Shown here: positions 6,539-8,647 of the stretch, one piece after another
How the letters are laid out: every line of letters begins with the position of its first letter
Position numbering within the stretch: the first letter of the stretch is position 1
DNA from: an uncultured Peptococcaceae bacterium
GTDB taxonomy: Bacteria > Bacillota > Desulfotomaculia > Desulfotomaculales > Desulfocucumaceae
DNA: 8,647 bases
Assembly: GCA_958417755.1 (NCBI GenBank)
Contig: CATZDY010000112.1
Location: forward strand, 1 to 8,647
Reading direction: 5' to 3'
Position numbers and translations under genes: made by a program
The notes under the pieces: model-generated
Database searches by the model: none
Seen by the model: only the letters and a program-made list of their open reading frames with translations
Told to the model about the DNA's origin: nothing

Positions 6539-6554
6539 ACAACTCATTCATTGT
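6539..6554 (-). promoter_or_regulatory. Candidate first hairpin (P1) of the ANTAR element
   Basis: The RNA ACAAU-GAAUGA-GUUGU (6554 down to 6539) gives a 5-bp stem with a 6-nt loop, 18 nt upstream of the P2 hairpin, the position expected for P1. However, the loop reads G-A-A-U-G-A and does not have A1/G4, so the assignment is weak. A competing 8-bp pairing (6545-6552 with 6521-6528) would destroy it. Confidence 0.35.
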
Positions 6555-6587
6555 TTTTCAATTTTATATCATCATCATTTTGGTGTT

Positions 6588-6616
6588 ATTATAGGAGCTT
6601 TTGTTTGATTTGGCAA
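6588..6616 (-). promoter_or_regulatory. Sigma-A-type promoter of the amtB leader
   Basis: On the minus strand TTGCCA (6616-6611) and a perfect TATAAT (6593-6588) are separated by exactly 17 bp. Transcription would begin near 6581, just upstream of the ANTAR-type hairpin and terminator. It lies in the spacer 42-70 nt after the ANTAR gene stop, so amtB-glnK can be transcribed independently of that gene. Confidence 0.82.
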
Positions 6617-6657
6617 TAGCTTTGATAAAAATAATGTAAATTTTTTATTTGCTTTTG

Positions 6658-7230
6658 TTATACATTTGCATTATAGGTGTTTAGAATCGCTTCAGCCACA
6701 GTTTTCATAGAGGTTCGTCTTTTCATGGCCAGCTGTTGAATGGCTTTATAGGACTGGGCTTCAGAAAATCCTTTTTTAGTCATTAACAAGCCTTTGGCTT
6801 GTTCAATCATTTTTCTTGCCTTTAGACTGTCTTGTAATTCATTAATTTGTTGCTGCAATTGAGAAAGACGTTGATGGGAGGCAATGGCAGTTTCAATGGC
6901 AGCATACAGTTGTTCCTCCATATAAGGACGCAGGATAAAGGCTGTGGCTACATCTTTGGCCCGTTCGATGAAGTCTAGATTTTCCTTGGATACAATGATA
7001 ATGGTGGGGGCAAGATTTTCCTCTGTAAGAATTTTTGCCACTTGCATGCCATCCACCACTGGCAGACGATCTTCCAACAAAACGATATCCGGCGAAGTAA
7101 CCCGTATGGATTTGAGGGCTGCCATGCCATTGGAAGCCTCTGCCACCACGGTATATCCATTGCGCATTAGCATTGCCCTTAGACGTTCTTGTTCCGTTGG
7201 TTTGCTGCAGGCTATCACAATTCGTTTCAC
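6658..7230 (-). CDS. ANTAR-domain RNA-binding antiterminator with degenerate receiver domain
   Basis: The 190-residue protein has a response-regulator-like domain (about 1-112), a helical/coiled-coil linker (about 113-137) and a C-terminal ANTAR domain (about 130-190; 'ARKMIEQAKGLLM', 'SEAQSYKAIQQLAMKRRTSMKTVAEAIL'). ANTAR proteins bind paired hexaloop hairpins in mRNA leaders and prevent termination. The receiver looks inactive: the acidic pair is C8-S9, the phospho-acceptor position is E53 ('LLEDRLP'), and the conserved Lys is R101 ('FILRPY'), while S81 keeps the Thr/Ser site. Control by phosphorylation is therefore unlikely, and an AmiR-like arrangement is possible. GTG 7230 is chosen because AGGAG at 7241-7245 lies 10 nt upstream and the receiver fold starts there; the in-frame upstream extension to 7326 has no domain content. 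It sits directly upstream of the amtB leader, its likely target. Confidence 0.93.
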   Translation of the reverse strand: MKRIVIACSKPTEQERLRAMLMRNGYTVVAEASNGMAALKSIRVTSPDIVLLEDRLPVVDGMQVAKILTEENLAPTIIIVSKENLDFIERAKDVATAFILRPYMEEQLYAAIETAIASHQRLSQLQQQINELQDSLKARKMIEQAKGLLMTKKGFSEAQSYKAIQQLAMKRRTSMKTVAEAILNTYNANV

Positions 7231-7587
7231 ACGTATTTTTCTCCTATGATTAACATGTTTTTGATTTTGAGTCTTATTAAGTGTAAGACCAATATTGAAC
7301 CCTTGCTTCAAGAATAGTATATTCACCCAAGCAATGATATAGTTTTTATTTGTTGTATATATTTACTCGGTTTGTTGCGATAATTCCTTTATTTTTCTTG
7401 AGAAATAGTAGAAAACACCATATTGTTGTATATAATCAATTAGCTTTTTTAGCAAGAGGAAAAATTTTAAGTCTTCAATTCTTAGGATTAAATGAGATTA
7501 TATTCAACATAATTGCAGGGGATTTTGTGTTTCAAAGTTTGATATCAAATAAAGTAAAAAATTTTTTAAATTGGGAAAAATATAATT

Positions 7588-7611
7588 GTGTATATCATAA
7601 TGACTATACAC
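7588..7611. promoter_or_regulatory. Inverted repeat abutting the flavoprotein promoter
   Basis: GTGTATA (7588-7594) and TATACAC (7605-7611) flank TCA-TAA-TGA-C, so ten pairs form around a 3-nt centre with one unpaired C. The repeat ends 3 bp before the -35 hexamer at 7615. This position suits a regulator-binding site for the flavoprotein gene; which regulator is unknown. Confidence 0.35.
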
Positions 7612-7614
7612 CTA

Positions 7615-7643
7615 TTGATAAAAGCTAAGCTCTTCTATATAAT
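7615..7643 (+). promoter_or_regulatory. Sigma-A-type promoter of the nitronate-monooxygenase-like gene
   Basis: TTGATA (7615-7620) and a perfect TATAAT (7638-7643) are separated by 17 bp. Transcription is expected near 7650, giving a short leader of about 24 nt with the GGAGG site at 7661-7665. Confidence 0.82.
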
Positions 7644-7673
7644 TTGCAGTGAAGATAATAGGAGGATGATGCA

Positions 7674-8627
7674 ATGAAAATACCCACATTAAAAATAGGG
7701 CATTTAAAGCCAAAGCTTCCAATTATCCAAGGTGGCATGGCTTTGCGTATATCCACAGCCCCATTGGCTGCTGCTGTGGCGGAATCCGGTGGCATTGGCG
7801 TGATTGGGGCTACAGGAATGGATACAGAAGAATTGAGAATGGAAATCAGGGAAGCAAAAAAGTTAACCAAAGGCATTGTAGGCGTTAATATCATGTTTGC
7901 TGTGAAAGAATTCGCTAAATTGGTGAAAACAGCAGTGGAAGAAAAAATTGATTTGATTTTTACTGGGGCTGGTTTTTCCCGGGATATCTTTCAATGGGGC
8001 CAAGAGGCTGGCGTTCCAGTGGTGTCTATCGTATCTTCACCCCGATTGGCTATGATAGCGGAAAGATATGGGGCTGCTGCTGTGGTGGCAGAGGGCAATG
8101 AAGCTGGAGGTCATTTGGGTACGGATCAGCCTTTAGCGGATATTCTTTCCCCCATCCGGTCTGTATTAAAAAAAATACCATTAATTGCAGCTGGAGGCAT
8201 TGTGGATGGTAAAGGATTGGGTAAAGTATTCAAGATGGGTGCAGATGGGGTACAGATGGCCACCAGATTCGTATTGAGCCAGGAGTGTAATGTAGCGGAA
8301 TCCTTTAAACAGATGTATCTTAAAGCCAAAGCTGATGATATAGTTGTAATTCCCAGCCCTGTGGGTTTACCTGGTCGAGCTTTAAAAAATACTTTTGTCA
8401 ATAAGATTATCAAAGGATATCAAAAAAATATAAAACATTGTGATGGTTGTTTAAAAAATTGTTCACAACAATATTGTATTATGAAAGCTTTGGATAATGC
8501 GCGGTTGGGCAATGTGGAGGAAGGCGTTATATTTGCCGGTAAAAACGTGCATTTACTTCATGATATTTTGCCAGTACAAGAAATTATAGATCGCATGTTC
8601 AGGGAATGTAAAATGCAAGGAGCATGA
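7674..8627 (+). CDS. Nitronate monooxygenase / FabK-family FMN-dependent TIM-barrel protein
   Basis: This 317-residue cytoplasmic flavoprotein belongs to the 2-nitropropane dioxygenase (nitronate monooxygenase)/enoyl-ACP reductase II superfamily. Family marks are 'PIIQGGMALRIS' near the N-terminus, 'VGVNIMFA' at about 69-76, 'FTGAGFSRD', 'EAGGHLGTDQ' with the catalytic-type H147, 'IAAGGIVDG' and 'GADGVQMATRF' (FMN phosphate-binding region). A cysteine cluster C256-x2-C259-x3-C263-x4-C268 sits in the C-terminal part; it could hold a metal or an Fe-S cluster. The exact reaction (oxidation of alkyl nitronates, enoyl-ACP reduction or another) cannot be decided from sequence, and no fatty-acid synthesis genes are next to it. 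ATG 7674 has GGAGG 8 nt upstream and its own promoter. The 20 bases after the stop carry no gene that can be called. Confidence 0.9.
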   Translation: MKIPTLKIGHLKPKLPIIQGGMALRISTAPLAAAVAESGGIGVIGATGMDTEELRMEIREAKKLTKGIVGVNIMFAVKEFAKLVKTAVEEKIDLIFTGAGFSRDIFQWGQEAGVPVVSIVSSPRLAMIAERYGAAAVVAEGNEAGGHLGTDQPLADILSPIRSVLKKIPLIAAGGIVDGKGLGKVFKMGADGVQMATRFVLSQECNVAESFKQMYLKAKADDIVVIPSPVGLPGRALKNTFVNKIIKGYQKNIKHCDGCLKNCSQQYCIMKALDNARLGNVEEGVIFAGKNVHLLHDILPVQEIIDRMFRECKMQGA

Positions 8628-8647
8628 TTTTTTAAGAAAGAATATGC

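Larger units (their letters stand above)
6296..6581 (-). promoter_or_regulatory. Regulated 5' leader of amtB-glnK
   Basis: From the predicted transcription start (about 6581) to the amtB ATG, this leader is about 286 nt and holds, in order: a candidate first hairpin (6554-6539), an ANTAR-type second hairpin (6520-6505), a strong terminator sharing sequence with it (6510-6464), and then about 168 nt with a small hairpin (6390-6375), a 13-bp hairpin (6369-6333) and the ribosome site (about 6307-6302). I found no convincing promoter downstream of the terminator, so amtB transcription seems to depend on reading through it. The antitermination role is inferred from structure and from the neighbouring ANTAR gene. 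Confidence 0.7.
7231..7673. other. AT-rich divergent intergenic region between the ANTAR gene and the flavoprotein gene
   Basis: This 443-bp spacer is markedly richer in A and T than the surrounding genes, especially 7340-7620. It contains the ANTAR gene's ribosome site, a 6-bp inverted repeat GTCTTA/TAAGAC (7271-7276 / 7284-7289) in that gene's leader, a perfect 12-bp palindrome TTTGATATCAAA (7538-7549), a bulged inverted repeat at 7588-7611 and a clear promoter for the downstream gene. I found no equally convincing promoter for the ANTAR gene; the best is TTGAAG with a poor -10. A 92-codon open frame at 7350-7628 has a TTG start, no ribosome site and no recognisable similarity, and is not called as a gene. 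Confidence 0.6.

Noticed and set aside
7271..7289. GTCTTA/TAAGAC inverted repeat as an ANTAR target for autoregulation
   Set aside because: The loop has 7 nt and lacks A1/G4, and no terminator follows it.
7231..7326. 32-residue N-terminal extension of the ANTAR protein
   Set aside because: The receiver fold begins at the GTG at 7230 with AGGAG 10 nt upstream; the extension spans that ribosome site and an inverted repeat.
7350..7628. 92-codon plus-strand open frame in the AT-rich spacer
   Set aside because: It starts with TTG without a ribosome binding site, has no recognisable domain, runs through the palindromes and the -35 of the next gene's promoter, and its composition looks like AT-rich spacer.
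1..8647. Mobile elements, CRISPR arrays, tRNA or rRNA genes
   Set aside because: No transposase or integrase, no regularly spaced repeats and no recognisable RNA gene sequence were found on either strand.

Overview
The window is chromosomal housekeeping and regulatory DNA from a low-to-moderate GC Gram-positive-type bacterium. Bacillota, most likely an anaerobic clostridial or Peptococcus-like lineage, fits best. The reasons are strong AGGAGG-type ribosome binding sites in front of most genes, TTG/GTG/ATG start use, the fused nnr plus alr pair, a LytS/LytTR two-component pair, a linked ANTAR regulator and ammonium transporter, and a nitronate-monooxygenase-like protein with a four-cysteine cluster. 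I cannot assign a genus. No mobile element, CRISPR array, rRNA or tRNA was seen.

Layout. (1) 1-1111, plus strand: the 3' end of a LytS-type sensor kinase gene, overlapping by 4 bp a LytTR response regulator gene, then a terminator-like hairpin. (2) 1206-3980, plus strand: bifunctional NAD(P)H-hydrate repair enzyme (nnr) followed by alanine racemase (alr). (3) 3996-4403, minus strand: a PaaI-type hotdog thioesterase converging on alr with only 15 bp between stop codons. (4) 4452-7230, minus strand: a nitrogen module, read in the order ANTAR regulator, long regulated leader, ammonium transporter amtB, P-II protein glnK, terminator-like inverted repeat. (5) 7231-7673: a very AT-rich divergent spacer with palindromes and a near-consensus promoter. 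(6) 7674-8627, plus strand: a nitronate monooxygenase/FabK-family flavoprotein.

The most interesting part is the nitrogen module. The amtB leader (about 290 nt) has a good sigma-A-type promoter. A small hairpin with hexaloop AAAGUA follows (A at loop position 1, G at position 4, as in ANTAR-binding hairpins). Its 3' arm is also the 5' arm of a strong intrinsic terminator, and no other clear promoter lies before amtB. The gene immediately upstream encodes an ANTAR protein. Together these predict that the ANTAR protein turns on amtB-glnK by antitermination. The receiver-like domain of this protein lacks the acidic pair, has Glu in place of the phosphorylated Asp, and has Arg in place of the conserved Lys, so it probably is not controlled by phosphorylation. 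An AmiR-like control by protein contact or by a ligand is more likely; P-II or another nitrogen-status protein would be a reasonable partner, but that is inference.
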